Assembly: GCF_027942865.1 (NCBI RefSeq)
Contig: NC_134529.1
Location: 27,340,760-27,404,759 of the forward strand
Reading direction: 5' to 3'
Origin: Odontesthes bonariensis
Taxonomy: Eukaryota; Chordata; Actinopteri; Atheriniformes; Atherinopsidae
DNA: 64,000 nt
Below the pieces are notes generated by a model that searched no databases, had not been told where the DNA came from, and saw only the letters and a program-made list of their open reading frames with translations. This document shows positions 32,473-45,815 of the stretch, in pieces (positions within the stretch are counted from its first letter, which is position 1; each line of letters begins with the position of its first letter). A program made the position numbers and the translations under genes.

Positions 32473-32757
32473 GATGAAAATAGAGCTACATGAGGAACTA
32501 TTCAGTTTATCATGTCATAATGTGTTAAAAATGTTCTGTTTGTTCAGTATGTTAAGTGTTAAAAAATAAAAAGTAAATACTTCTTTGTTACCATTCTCTA
32601 TTGTTCTGTTAATGGGACGTTCCCCATGTCATTTTATACCATTAACCTTTTGGCAACAGAAAAATATCTGGTGAGGGGGGGTTTTTTTTTCAATATAATA
32701 CACCAAAATGAACCAAGAAATGCCCTGCAGTATTTTTTTAATGCAAAACCAGATTGT

Positions 32758-33214
32758 ACAAGCTTGTACTAGTTCAAAGAAACAAATACATCAACAGTAA
32801 ATGGACTGCGTATATATATTGTACTTTCAAGTCCAATTACTATTTAGAGTCATGCTCTTACATGCCATTATATGCACTGATAACAACGTGTGGTTTAGTA
32901 TCTTACTCAAGGGGACCTTGACAATGGGAGAGTTTGGGACAGAACCAGTAACTTTCTTTCCCTCCCCTGTCCCAGAATATTAAGGCTCTGCTCTATAGCA
33001 CTGATAGTGACATGCAAGTAAGACTGGTTAAGTAAGACTATCACAAAGATGGAAAGGAAAACAGCAAGCTGTAAGAAACAAAGCATATTTGGAATACAGC
33101 AACAATGAGGAGAAATAAAAATGAGTCATGGTACCACTAATTAGAGACACAGTGGCTTCCCTCCTAAAGCAACGCCACGGATGCTGTCTAACTTCGGAGA
33201 GTTCTCTTCCTTAA
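32758..33214. repeat. Direct duplication, right copy (empty site)
   Basis: The counterpart of 28824-30026 without the 740-bp TIR insertion. It ends in CTCTTCCTTAAGCC, i.e. with the piggyBac target site unoccupied. Confidence 0.9.
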
Positions 33215-34345
33215 GCCATTATACACAGCTGACTGACAGCTCCCACTAACCAGAAGGGGATTGTCACTTTACGAAGCACACGACCTGGGATCCCTGCATC
33301 CTTGAGTCAGAAAGAAACACTCCTGTTGCAGACAGTAAGATGGAATTTTTTTTTAAGGGATTTTGAAACTGACTATTCAAAACTGTGCTACACCTTGAAA
33401 TCACAAATAGTTCTATGCCTATTTAAGAGCCACTAAACCAGTTCAAAGGAAACATTATGATAAAAAGAGCATTTAGAACATCAAGTTTAATATGTGCTCC
33501 TTCTTTCTCTGAGAAGCATATGATATGTCAAGATGGGAATGCTTATGTAGTCTAAAACAGAGAAAAATCACTGCATGAGCTCAGAAACACATCCAGAAAT
33601 AACTTGTCTTTGAACCAAGCCATTTGAGAAGATGACCAAGAAACACTGTCCTCTCCCTTTGTTGAGCTCATTATCTCGAAACTTAACCTGCTCTTCAGCA
33701 GGGGCCTGTGCTGCCAAGCAGGATTAGTGACTAGTGAGACAACTTCAGGTTCAGCTCTGGGTTTTCAGTATCACAAAGCTGGTTCACTTCTTACCAGGTT
33801 GTATCACCATGGTGGCTTACTCTGGAAACCTGATCTGCCCCAGAACGGGTTTAGAGATAAGAGATCAACACATGTAGAAACACAATGACCTAACCAATCA
33901 ATTTTTTTGAATATGAAAAAATATAAAAAATGATTGGTGCTTGAGTGAGAGTCTGTCAAACTCCAACTGGAGTAACAGATAGATGACGCTGTTTGACTGT
34001 CACTCAGAAGCATCTTTATTAGAGATGCATCAGCCGGAGGGAATGTTTATGTAGCCTTAAACAGGGATTGATTACTCTAAAGCTTGGTCTTTGTGACCTT
34101 TAAAGACTTGGAACTAACATTTATGACTATATTAATCAAAATCATCACCAAGATATGAAATATTTCTTTGCCTTTCTCTCATACATTACATGAGTGTGCA
34201 GTTTATTTAATTCACAAGTTGATCAAATTGCAAATGAAGCCAACTCTACCTATTTTACATGTACACACACATATCCCGAGTTGAAGAACCTGGGTTGATT
34301 TATTGAGTTGATAGTCAACATTATAATACTGCTTAGCAAGAGCTC
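33215..34345. other. Mostly unclassified; possible Harbinger-like end at 33690-33860
   Basis: The stretch near 33700-33860 (CTGGGTTTTCAGTATCACAA, GGTTGTATCACCATGGTGGC) resembles the subterminal part of a PIF/Harbinger-type MITE, but I could not find a matching inverted end. The rest shows nothing. Confidence 0.3.
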
Positions 34346-35090
34346 CATTGTCAAGGCAAGTTTATTTGTAGAGCACAATTCATACACAAGGCAATTCAAA
34401 GTGCTTTACAGCTACATAAAATCACAAGAAGGCAAATAAAATCATAAAAATAATCATGAATTAATTAAATTAAAAGCGAAGAGTGCAGATAAAATACTTT
34501 CAGGTGTCATATGCACCACTAAATAGAACTGTTTTCAGCCTGGATTTAAACATTGTCAGAGTTGAGGCCTGTCTCACATCTTCTGGAAGACTGTTCCAGA
34601 TGTCAGGAGCATCAAACTGAAACGCAGCCTCACCTTGTTTAGTCCTGACTCTGGGCACCAGCAGGAGACCCCTCCCTGAGGTTCTCAGAGCCCGAGTTGG
34701 TTCATATGGCTTTAACATGTCAGAGATGTACTTTGGTGCTAGACCATGAAGAGACTTGTACACAAGCAGAGCTGTTTTAAAGTCTATTCTCTGAGCGACA
34801 GGAAGCCAGTGCAGAGACATGAGCACTGGACTAATATGGTCGCATTTCCTGGTTCTAGTCAGGACTCGAGCAGCAGCGTTCTGGATGTACTGCAGCTGTC
34901 TTACAGCCCGTTTAGAGAGCCCAGTGAGCAGGCCGTTACAATCTAACCTGCTGGAGACAAACGCATGGATCAGTCTCTCTAAGTCTGGTTTAGACACTAT
35001 TCATTTGATTCTGGCAACGTTTTTTAGATGGTAAAAAGCTGCTGATGTTACTGATTTAATGTGGCTGTTAAAGTTCAGCAGTGCTGCAGC
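34346..35090 (-). mobile_element. L2-clade LINE, 3' fragment
   Basis: The minus-strand frame at 34500-34997 reads LERLIHAFVSSRLDCNGLLT, then QNAAARVLTRTRKCDHISPV, MSLHWLPVAQRIDFKTALLV and DAPDIWNSLPEDVRQASTLT. A Tyr appears lost from SRLDYCN, probably a 3-bp deletion. The 3' UTR ends near 34350 in AAGGCAAGTTTATTTGTAGA. The RT catalytic core is missing by 5' truncation. Same subfamily as 2460-2856. Confidence 0.9.
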
Positions 35091-35227
35091 CTGCACCTGA
35101 TTAGTACTGATGTAGGAATAGCAGTGCTTGCGTCCTGTTCAGGCCAGTAGACAACCCGAGCACGCATTCCTTGTGATGCACAACACAGCATGTTAAGATA
35201 AAGATAATAACGGTAATCATGAAAAAT

Positions 35228-35330
35228 TGCAGCGGCCTCTTCAGCTGGATAATGTACCCTGCTCCAGTGCAAAATGTCATGGTCAACTAGAAAAAAGGGC
35301 TATATAAGTACAGTCCCTTTACCATTTACC
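35228..35330 (+). repeat. Tc1-like scrap joined to a SINE tail
   Basis: 35228-35283 (CTTCAGCTGGATAATGTACC) repeats part of the Tc1 remnant at 27086. It is followed by GGGCTATATAAGTACAGTCC, the tail of the AFC-like SINE. Confidence 0.5.
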
Positions 35331-36984
35331 AATTCCTCTTCCTCTTCCATTATAACTTCCTCAGTCTTCATTTAGTGCTTTGATTACCTTTTAATCTATA
35401 AATTTGGTGTTAACCAGGAGCAAAACACCCATTTATTACCAAAACATAGGCTTCGGATAATCTAATACCAAATAAATTTCCTTTATCTGTCAGATTGCGA
35501 GACTGTAAGAGTACCAGCACACAGGCAGTCCACTGCAGCATTTCAGTGGTGTGATGCCAACCATATATACTGGACCCTGACGAACTGTAAAGAATATATT
35601 TAAGAACCCCAGACACCCAGTACATCTATCAATCACAAGTCATTTCAAATTCAACACATTTGCACACTGTTTGCTAAGGTCCAGGTCACAGCAAGCTGAG
35701 TCCAATTACTCCCTTCTGCATACCCATTTGCTGGGTGAATAGCATCCTCTTAAGACAATTGTGTAATTGGAGACGTACTCCCAGCCATGTGAGCCGGAAT
35801 ATGAGTAAAAATTGGTAGTATGGATGTGCACCAAATATATTTTATTCCAATTATCTCAAGGCCTCTGTCATGGAATGGCAGCCACATAAATCTGTGTTTT
35901 TCCTGAATGCCTCATATGTGTAAACTGTCATGCACTTGCCTCGATGCCTGCTTTTCCAGTGTACAAGTTACATGGTCCCAGTGGGCCTTTTGTTGCTCGC
36001 ATTTCACATTGGCATGTGCGTTTTCTTGATAGCATGATCAACCAGCAAGTTGTTATCACTATATGAACTATACCATTTCGATTGCCATCTGTATCCATCT
36101 ACTGTGTATGAATATAATAAAAACCAGATCTCTGGAAAAAGAGCTGTGATGCTTGCGAGTGCAGAAATTTCCCACTGGAGCTTTTGAACGCTGCAAACCT
36201 TTATGAAAACTTCAGTTTCACCTAATTCATTTTGCCGCTTCACTCTGTGAATGTATTGCCTGCAGGTGTAAATAAATCAAGCTCTTCTTGGGATTTTAGA
36301 CTTGTCTTTATTGTCATTATACAAGTACAACAAAATTTGCAAATAATCCCATAAGTTCCAAACACATATGATCATACAAATAATTAGAAAATCATTCCCA
36401 TAAAAAGTGCTTGTCAGAAATGCACTGAATGACTCACAGGGGACAGATTGTCAGGGCCACATCATTGAGGACAGTCATCCACAAGATTGCATACGCTATT
36501 ATTACTTTTCTAACTACTTCTATCAATATCCAACAACTCAGACTTTTGAACAGCAAACATGCATTAGCTGGAGGCACGAAGAGAAGCCATGGCGTGTGAT
36601 AAAACAGGAGTGTCTTCTTGTTTTATATAAATAAATTGCAATTATGTGACTGAGACAGAAACTCAACATTTGATAAAATAACTGAGAGCGCTGTTAAAGT
36701 GGTGACCCATATTTTGTCTTGCCTCTCAACAGGCAGAAGCAAGATAAGAAAAGAGATGGGATAACTTTGTACTGTTTCAAATTTCACAGTGGGAAGAGAC
36801 TTTTCATTATACAGCTACAAAGGCAACTGAAAGGAAAGCTGCAGAGACTGAGACAGTGTCAAATCCACTCATTTGGAGCCGGTACATAAAAGGAAAACAA
36901 ACACGACCTCAGAGTCAATAGAAATGGACCAAAGATGTAACTTATCATGCCCCAAATCCATTTTCATTCTAATGAAATTATTTA
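35331..36984. other. No gene recognised
   Basis: Several short open frames but no family resemblance. Base composition is ordinary. Confidence 0.45.
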
Positions 36985-37311
36985 TGTGTGACAGCTGTTA
37001 GCAAACCCTTCAGTGTGGAAGTTGCCTTTAGGCGAAAAGATGAGCCGAAAACTTCTCACATTAAGACTCTGTGAGTCGCGTTTATTAACTGACAAAAACT
37101 GACAGTTCCAACTGACAGCTCGCGCATCAACAGAACAGCTGTTATCATGAAACGTCACCGGATCTCTTAAAGAGACCGCAACTATTAAATGCATCATAAC
37201 ATTCAAGACAATGAACCGCACAACATTAAAGACGATGAACCAACAACATAACAGATAACAGAACACATATAGGAAAGTGAATTATGCCGTCAGTGTTGAG
37301 AGCACTACACA
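36985..37311 (-). repeat. LTR of the Ty3/gypsy fossil
   Basis: About 325 bp with TGTGTAGTGC at the element's inner side and ...TCACACA at the outer side, directly after a purine-rich G-run (37312-37320 as C on the plus strand) that fits a polypurine tract. It contains AATAAACG, a possible polyadenylation signal. Confidence 0.7.
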
Positions 37312-40245
37312 TGCCCCCCCAGAATTCACTCTAACAGAAAACCTGAGAAAAAATATCAACGGCGTGGGGGGCTGCGCCAACTCAACTGGCCTGGCCAGAT
37401 CAAGGTGAGCTGGTTTAAGGCGGTCCACAGAAATACACTCCGGTTTGCCCCCAATGTCCACCACAAAGTGCTTGTCCCCAGTTTCCACAACACGGAAAGG
37501 GCCCTCGTAAGGAGGACGGAGAGGTCCGCGGTGCCCATCCACACGAATGAAAACATACCCAGCAGACTGTAGGCCACTGGGGACGTGAGAGTTTGGTAGA
37601 CCATGGCAGGAGGTAGCAAGTGGAGCAAACAGCTTGGCATTGTCTAACAGGCTGGAGCGCTGGAGTGTGGCTGACCAAGGGGTCGTGGTGCTGGGGACGA
37701 AATCCCCGGGGACCCGCAGTGGCTGACCGTAGACCAGCTCTGCGGAGGAGGCCTGGAGGTCTTCCTTCGGCGCTGTCCTGATGCCCAGCATGACCCATGG
37801 GAGCTTGTCAGCCCAGGAACTGTCCTTCAGGCTGGCACGCAGGGAGGCTTTCATGGACCTGTGAAATCGTTCACAGAGGCCATTGCTCTGGGGGTGGTAG
37901 GCCGTGGTGCGGTGGAGTTTAACTCCCAAGCTCCCTGCGACAGCATTCCAAAGCTCGGAGGTAAACTGAGCGCCACGGTCTGAGGAAATGTCTGAAGGGG
38001 CGCCAAAACGGGACACCCAGGTGCCAATAAATGCCCGTGCCACGTCCGCTGATGTTATGGATGACAGTGGAACAGCCTCTGCCCACCGTGTGGTCCTGTC
38101 GACCATAGTGAGTACATGAGTGTAACCCTGCGAGGGTGGAAGTGGGCCAACTAGGTCGATGTTGACGTGGTCGAAACGTCGTTCAGGCACTTGAAATTGT
38201 TCCAGTGGCGCTTTGGTGTGGCGGTGTACTTTGGCACGTTGGCACTCCACACAGGTGTTCGCCCAGTCCCTCACGTCCTTTTTAAGTCCGTGCCACACAA
38301 ACTTTGCTGCCACCAGCCGTTGTGAGGCCTTGGTTCCGGGGTGTGAGAGGCTATGGATGGCGTCGAAAACAGGCCTTCTCCACTTCGCAGGCACAACAGG
38401 CCTAGGGGAGCCCATAGAGATGTCGCAAAGCAGAGTGGTGCCAGCGTCGTCGAATGCCACATCCTGAAGCTGCAGCCCAGTAGCGGATGAACGGCAAGCC
38501 TGCACGTCCGGGTCTGTGGCCTGCTCCGTTGCCATGCTGCCGTAGTCCAAACCGAGGTGGACCGCCCCCGCAACAGCACGGGAGAGGCAGTCTGCAACCT
38601 GGTTGTGCTTCCCAGAAAGGTGTGCAATGTCCGTCGTGAACTCTGAGATGTAAGTCAGCTGCCGCTGTTGCCTGCCGGACCATGGCTGAGTGACTTTGGA
38701 CATGGCGAAGGTCAGAGGCTTGTGGTCCACAAAAACGGTGAACTGGCGTCCTTCCAGCAGTGAACGAAAGTGTCGGATAGCGAGGTACACTCCAAGTAGC
38801 TTCCGGTCGAAAGTGCTATACTTCCGTTCACTGGGATGTAACTGCCTGCTGAAAAAGGCGAGAGGCTGCCAAGCATTACCCACCCACTGCTCGTAAACCG
38901 CACCGAGGCATCCGTGGTAAGTGCGATTGGGGCAGAGGAGACGGGATGGGCCAACATGGCAGCCTTAGCCAGGGCTGTCTTAGCGTCCACAAAAGCCTCG
39001 TCTCTTTCCGTGTTCCAGTCCACAGTGTGCTTAGGCTTGGCACCTTTCAGAGCCTCGTACAGGGGCCGCATGGTTTGGGCAGCCCTGGGGAGAAAACGGT
39101 GGTAAAAGTTAACCATGCCAAGGAACTCCTGTAAGGCTCTGACAGTGACTGGGCGTGGAAAAGTGGTGATGGCCTCCACTTTTGACGGAAGGGGAACAAC
39201 CCCGTCTTTCGTGACTCTGTGCCCCAGAAAGTCTATGGTGGACTGACCAAACTCGCACTTGGCTGGATTGATGATGAGCCCGTGGTCGGTAAGTCACTCG
39301 AACAGAGTGCGAAGGTGCGAAAGGTGCTCTGGAGTTGATGAACTGGCCACGAGGATGTCGTCAAGGTACACAAACAGAAAAGGCAGATCCCGTAACACAG
39401 AGTCCATGAGCCGCTGGAACGTTTGAGCAGCATTTTTGAGCCCAAATGGTGTGCGCAGGAACTCAAACAAACCAAACGGTGTGATTACAGCTGTTTTTGG
39501 AATGTCGCGAGGGTGTACGGGCACTTGATGGTATCCTCTGATCAGGTCCACCTTCGAAAACATGACCTTACCAGCCAGGTGCGCTGAAAAATCCTGGATG
39601 TGCGGCACTGGGTAGCGGTCAGGCGTTGTCGCGTCGTTGAGCCGTCGGTAGTCCCCGCAAGGACGCCAGCCCCCCCCTGGTTTGGGGACGAGGTGTAGGG
39701 GAGAGGCCCAAGGACTGTTGGAGCGTCGAACAATCCTCAGGCGCTCCATGGACTCGAACTCTGTCTTGGCTACGGCAAGCTTGTTCGGCTCGAGGCGTCG
39801 AGCGCGGGCGTACACAGGTGGGCCAGTGGTGTTGATGTGGTGCTCTACACCGTGCTTGGCTGTAGAAGAGGAGAAAGTGGGCTGTGTGAGTGCTGGAAAC
39901 TCGGCGAGCAGCCGTTGGAAACTGTCCGTGACAGAGAGCAGGCTGGAGAGGTGTTCTGCGCCAGAGTCGCCGAGCGCGCAGGCATAAGAACAGAAAGTGA
40001 CGGCGTCGATCAAGCGCTGATTTTTAACGTCCACTAACAGTCCAAATGCACACAAAAAATCTGATCCTAAGAGGGGAACAGCGACTTTGGCAGTCACAAA
40101 GTCCCAGCCGAAGCATTGGCCGTCAAAACACAGTTCAACATGCCTTGTGCCATATGTACGGATAGGGCTTCCATTGGCGGCTTCCATGGGGGGGCCGTGG
40201 GTGTCAGCCACCACGTCCACCTGTGAAGCAGGAAGTAGACTCGTG
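36985..40245 (-). mobile_element. Ty3/gypsy LTR retrotransposon fossil
   Basis: A minus-strand virus-like element, broken, with a handful of breaks. Parts in order from its 5' side: the tail of the protease, reverse transcriptase ([20 protein letters not shown]-type palm with YLDDILVAS, near 39340), RNase H, integrase with an HHCC-like zinc region and DDE core, and one LTR at the 3' side. The gag region and the other LTR are not present. The palm wording recalls the CsRn1-like lineage of fish gypsy elements, from memory and not certain. With only one LTR, age cannot be read from LTR divergence; the long well-preserved pol blocks suggest moderate age. No envelope gene is seen. Confidence 0.88.
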
Positions 40246-40953
40246 TGTCACCTCAATTTTCTAAACTTCACGCAAGACGCGAGCGCAAGCCACTATCTAC
40301 ATCACATCCGGCGGCGTGTTCATCTTCCGGTTTCATCCCCTAATAAAAGACCGCTGTTTTCAAACGCCAAGGTAGAAAGCGAAGAAGAAGAAGAATAAGC
40401 ATGAAGACATAATATAATATATTATGTCTATGATGAATCCACTCGAAGAGAGACTTGCCGAAGAGGTCCTGGCGGTGAATTTCCTTTCATCGTACTAGGC
40501 TTGTCATTGAAAAAACCCGCTACTCGACCTACTGTCCTGGCGGTGAATTGCCACGCAGCACACGCAAGCACCGGCAAAGCTAAATGAAGCATAAATGTCT
40601 CGAGCCATTAACACAAGCGCAAGACGCAAGCGCAAGGGCAGTTAAAAGAAGTATAACTCAGCCTTTATTCTTAACTATACTTACATTGCTTTTGCTGTTA
40701 AATAAAAGAAATGCTCATCCTTTTTAAGAGAGGATCCAAAAGAAGTGTGATGAGGAGCTCATTCTGACTTACATCATGTGTGAGATCAGCATGACTTGAC
40801 ATCACAGGAACAAGGGGTCACCTAATTTCACACACAGAGGTCTCAAACTTCTGTGTCTAAGGTAAAGCTAGGTGAGACAACAAGCTTCTGTGGGAGTTGA
40901 AGCTTTGAAAACAGCAGTATTTGGCACCCTGGGAAAGAAAAAAAAAAGCAGAA
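40246..40953. other. Unclassified, with repeated short phrases
   Basis: Contains twice-used phrases such as GTCCTGGCGGTGAATT (near 40467 and 40543) and ACGCAAGCGCAAG-like words, so part of it is probably an old repeat. No gene recognised. Confidence 0.35.
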
Positions 40954-40979
40954 GCGAGCTAGTGGAAAAGCGCCATTAG
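40954..40979. repeat. Solitary terminus of the GGCGCTTTTCCAC element
   Basis: GAGCTAGTGGAAAAGCGCCA followed by TTAG is identical to the right end of the element at 15238-15745. No left end was found within the preceding kilobase. Confidence 0.75.
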
Positions 40980-42132
40980 ATGGGTGTTTTGAAAAATACA
41001 CTTTATCCCTTTTCCATGGAAGTTTATTCACATTAAAGGTGATCGTTATTTCAGGGTTATGGTAAGAAAATTGACTGGTTTGGCCATATTGTACCATGTC
41101 AATCATGTCGTTGTGTAACTATGTGCTTAATGCCTTGCTGTATATGATCCACACATTTTGTAATACATTACACAGATTTTACATACAGTTATGAAGTTTT
41201 GATACTTTTACTCTCTCTACATCTTACACCATTATTTCCAAGATTGCTATTTGATGTAATTGTTAATATCACCAGATATCTTACAGATTCTTTTGTGGAT
41301 TCCTACGAACTCTTTACGGATTCGGACATTTCATTAAACAGACATATTATATAGGTCAACAAAAGAGGTGAATGAACAGGAATCTTCATTTGTTTTCTGT
41401 GGGTGTTTTTATTGGAATGTGGATTACTTACACGTCTGTTTGAGGGGTGCCTATGGTTTGCATGTTCCACATTTTATCATGTGTCATGCAGTGTGGGACA
41501 CCAGTCTGGTCTTGGTCTTGACTTGGTCTCGCCCTGCCTCGGTCTTGGTCTTGGTCTCGGTCTCGGTTTAGGTGGCCTTGACTACAACACTAAATTTTAC
41601 ACTAGTAACTTAAACTCTTTGAAACATAAATTTAATCAAAAAAATTAATTAAATCAAATTGTTTACATTTTTTTGCCACAATTTACTGTATTTCAAATCA
41701 GTGTATCAGACTTTTTTAAACTGCTATTTTAGTATGAAATAAATGTGTTTTCTCTACCTTGTCAGCTTTGATGGTCATGACTACCACAGCTATGAATTGA
41801 ATTTGTGTCTAATTAAGATTCTCTTTTCCTACTCCTCCACTCTTATAAGTTTAACAGAATTGCGAGTAAGAATCTTGAGGGAGATTTCTTTGAAGCTCTG
41901 GACTGACACACCTCAGTCTTCACCAAACTCTTTTATTCCAGAAAAGAACTGTTGGAAAGAAACTTACTGAACTAATGCAGCATGATGCATGTAGAGTTGT
42001 TGGTGAGTTATTTAATGTCTCTTTGTACATCTGCTTTGTTGACACTTAGATCACTTACTTTGAATTAATGCCAAAAAAATATAATCCCCCTCTTCTGATT
42101 AGGATCTTTCAAAAGTCATATGTACATCAAGA
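40980..42132. other. No gene; GGTCTT-type short repeat
   Basis: 41505-41575 is an irregular hexamer run (GGTCTTGGTCTTGACTTGG) ending in CTTGACTACAACACT, which resembles the end of a common fish hAT-derived repeat. Otherwise no feature. Confidence 0.4.
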
Positions 42133-42770
42133 TAGGGTTGAGCGATATGGGAAAAAGTCACATCGCGATATATATTTTTTTTTTATATTAGTCGATATCG
42201 ATATATATCACGATATAAAACAAATCACTATTTTGTGAATTTTAAATGTTACCTGTTACTCTTAATTGAGATTTAAAGATATCAGAAGGTTAGTTTTGAA
42301 TTAAATATTTATTTTCTGTCAAAATTGAACATGACATGTGACACTATACAACTGTTTCAGATAAATACAAGTATTGCCACCTAGCGGTCAAACATGGAAT
42401 AACATCCAATCATAACACACAACACCGAACTTTTCGGGCCCTTCTTATCAACAATGTCATCAACAATGTCATCTCTTACGTCTTGGGCTGTGTCTTCCAT
42501 CATTTATTCTAAGGGAGCACTAATTTTCTTCTTTTATACGGCTGCCGCAGCACAAACAAACCCACCACGGCTAGCTGCTGGCATGGCTGTATTCCAGCCA
42601 CGTGATTGGTTCAGCGCGGCGCAGCTCTCGTTGTCATTGGCTTTTCATTTTGTCTGTCAAAAGATGGACGAATGTAATCTATCGAAAAGTATATCGACCA
42701 TGTTTCATATCGCTATCGAGGAAAAGTTATTCCTCGATAGCTATCGTTATCGTTTCATCGCCCAGCCCTA
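42133..42770. mobile_element. hAT MITE
   Basis: The inverted ends are TAGGGTTGAGCGATAT and the complement ATCGCCCAGCCCTA, with subterminal ATCGATA-rich sequence. The flanking 8-mers CATCAAGA and CATATAGA match at six of eight positions, consistent with an aged hAT duplication. No transposase. Confidence 0.8.
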
Positions 42771-44689
42771 CATATAGATCTTCTTGACATTTTCAAGTTT
42801 TAAGAACCTGTTCTGGTAGTGATGCCTTTTCACATGAAAGACCATAAATGGACTTCAACCTGTTTAGTCTTGTGTACATTTATAAACGGGATTATTTATA
42901 GTGGTTATTCTTAAATTTTACAAGACATTAACATAGCAGCTGGGATTTGAGAGACGGAAACAAACAAGAGCCTTTCCTCGAAAATGGGAACTTTCCACAT
43001 AATTACAGTGTTTTTACATAACCAAGAGGAAAAGAGGACACAGAATGTGCTCGTTGCTCCATGATGAGAGCCGGGACTGATGCTGTAGAGTGCCATGCTT
43101 CATCCAGCTCGAGTAGATGCCACTATTGTGAATAGAACAGGATCCACGGGGGATCCTTTGAGGCTGATTAGACTTCCCTTGTTCCCCAAATGAATTCATA
43201 GTGATTGAGGAGGAGATGACATCACTTGTGTTCATGTTGCTTTCACTCCCCATGTCCCTGCCTTGCACCATCCAGTTCAGTCTGTGAGGTCTCCACTGCA
43301 GGAAGTAAACTAATTCATAGATGAGGAGAGAAGAGCTGTCCTATCCTGCTTTATGAGGTGCTGCATCAACCGCAAGCGGTTTCAGGCTGTAGAATTTAAG
43401 TGATGGTCTGAACATTCGAAAAAAATGCTTTTAGTTATATCGTTCAAATATTTGTATTGAATGAATAATGATGTTTCACCAGATCATAAACTCTTACTTG
43501 TGGGTTACACTGTTAAAGCTATGTTGTTTCCCAAAGCAAAATGCATTTGTATCAAAACAAATTATGCTAAATTGTGAGTTGCCTTCCTTGTTTGGATGCA
43601 TTGTTGGGGCTGGACTTTTTTATGGTTTGTATTTATTTGAAGTGATGTTCTGGTCAGCCTCTGTTCACTCTGATGTAATATGCTGCTGCTTTGTCAGGAA
43701 TCCATCTCTTATCAGCACAGAGGCTATACTTTAGTGTCTGGTTTAGTGTCTGTCAGGATATTATAGCAAAATTATCAGGATGAAAGCTATGAAGTGTGAG
43801 TAAACCCTGAGTGCAGATGTCTTCTTTCCCTATCACAAAAACAATGTGACAGAAAGACATGCCAACACGTGCACAGTTTCAAAATTGCTTTTTTATTCTA
43901 TGTATCCTATTTCGAGAACAGTGATGATAATTCTGATGATGAAGATCAGCCAGAGAGAGAGCATGTAGGCTGATTGCTTTAGGGTGTATGTGTGTGTGTG
44001 TGTGTGTTGAGGCTCTCAGCACGCTACTGTTGAAAAAGAAAGGAAGACCAATAACTCAGTTTTGCCTTGCACTGTTTAACGATGTATGTGTTTCACATCC
44101 TCCCACAACTGAGCTCAACCCACAAACCACCACGCAGATTACTTTTTCAAGTAACAAGTTAAGTAAGGGATTACAATTGCAGATTAGATAATATTGTCAA
44201 AAGCTTGAAAAAACACCATGTTTTTGGGATAAAATGTCCTATTAAACACACAAACAAATCAACGAGCAAACAAAAAACATTATCATTTCCCTTTTGGATT
44301 AATAGTATTTATGAAGAACTTTTTTTTATTTAATTTCAAGCATTTCACTTCATCATAAAAGTAGACAATTAAAGAGATGAACAAACCCCTAAATAAAATT
44401 CAGTACTCCACATTTCTGCAAGACATTCAATTTAGCTTTTGAAGAAGTATTGCCACAGTATGGTTTTCGCCACTGGCCAGTTTTGCTTTTATCTCATCCA
44501 TTTTGAAGTCGTTGCTAGCTGCTAACATCACTGTACAGTCAGTAGTCTGCCCTTCTTCTTTGGAAGGAAGCCCAACCCTGCGGAGCCCAAAATGTTTTAA
44601 AAAGAAATCCTATTTTCACCCATAGTTCACATGGCAAACTTATCTATCCAAAACATGAATTTATGTATTGCTATATTTGGCCCAAATGT
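42771..44689. other. No gene recognised; GT repeat
   Basis: A (GT)n run lies near 43986-44008. 44125-44180 (ATTACTTTTTCAAGTAACAA) resembles the repetitive hAT end at 15120, but the match is too short to call. Nothing else. Confidence 0.4.
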
Positions 44690-45815
44690 TGAAGACCCCT
44701 AATTTTTTCACTCCTTTTTCACTTCGCTCCCTGATCACTCAGATAACACACCCATCATAGGAGGGGACTTTAACACGGTATCTGACTCAGGAGTGGACAG
44801 GCTCAGTAGCAAAGGAAGTCAGCGGAACTGGCAGTCCACAAATGATGTTAAACGATATATGAATGATTTTGGTCTTTGTGATGCTTGGCGCTCCCATCAC
44901 CCCACTCTCAGAGAACACACTTTCTTCTCACCAGTACACCACTCATATTCAAGAATAGATTATTTCTTAGTTAGCAGCTCTTTGATGAGTGATATTTCAG
45001 ACACCAAAATCCACCCCATCACTATCAGTGATCACGCACCAGTTTCTATCACACTGAATAATAACAGAGTTACACCACCAGCTAGAAATTGAAGATTTAA
45101 TACATCATAACTAAAAGACCCTGCTTTTATTAATGATTTCAAAAGGGAATGGTCTATATATCTAGAAAATAATGACCTGCCAGGAATGTCAACTTGTGTT
45201 CTCTGGGAAGCAGGAAAAGCAGTTATGAGAGGCAAAATAATATTTTTCATTAAATAAGAAAAAGAAGGAAAGTTCAAGAATATCAGAATTAGAACTCAGG
45301 ATTAAATCATTAGAAGTTGTCTTCAGTGCCTCCAAAGAGGAAAAAATACTGAATGAACTAAGATAAGCTAAACTTGAACTAAATGAAATTATTGATAAAC
45401 AAATACAGTTCCTGATAAAAAAGACTTCGCATGGAGAATTTTGAGAATGGCAATAAATCTGGAAGGGTCCTAGCAAATCAATTAAAGATAAACAAAGAGA
45501 AAACAACAATTACTTCTGTTAAGGACTCAGAAGGAAATATCTCCCATGACCCTGACGTAATCAACAACACTTTTCGGGACTTCTATAAAACCTTATATTC
45601 ATCACAAAATGATCCACCAGACAGTAAAATAGATCTGTTTCTTAGTAACATCAACCTTCCAAAATTACAACTTGAACAGGCCATGGCTCTGGATTTACCT
45701 CTCTCAACAGGAGAACTCCATGAAGCCCTTCATCATATGCCTAGTAATAAAACCCCAGGACCAGATGGGTTTCCAGCTGAGTTCTACAAAGAATTTTGGA
45801 CTGTTTTGGCACCTA

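Larger units (their letters stand above)
30027..32757 (+). mobile_element. piggyBac element, right end missing
   Basis: The left end abuts TTAA (30023-30026) and starts CCCTCTACTGCACAACG followed by the palindrome GTTGCCTTTTGGCAAC. The complement of the same motif returns at 30321-30352, as a subterminal inverted repeat or as the far end of a small nested derivative. A decayed transposase follows. After it, near 32642, another AACCTTTTGGCAAC motif appears, but the mirror terminus and closing TTAA do not. The sequence instead joins the duplicated block at 32758. The left end is therefore real and the right end was lost in the event that made the duplication. Confidence 0.85.

Noticed and set aside
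37282-39475. Plus-strand and alternate-frame ORFs over the gypsy region
   Set aside because: Shadows of the minus-strand pol.
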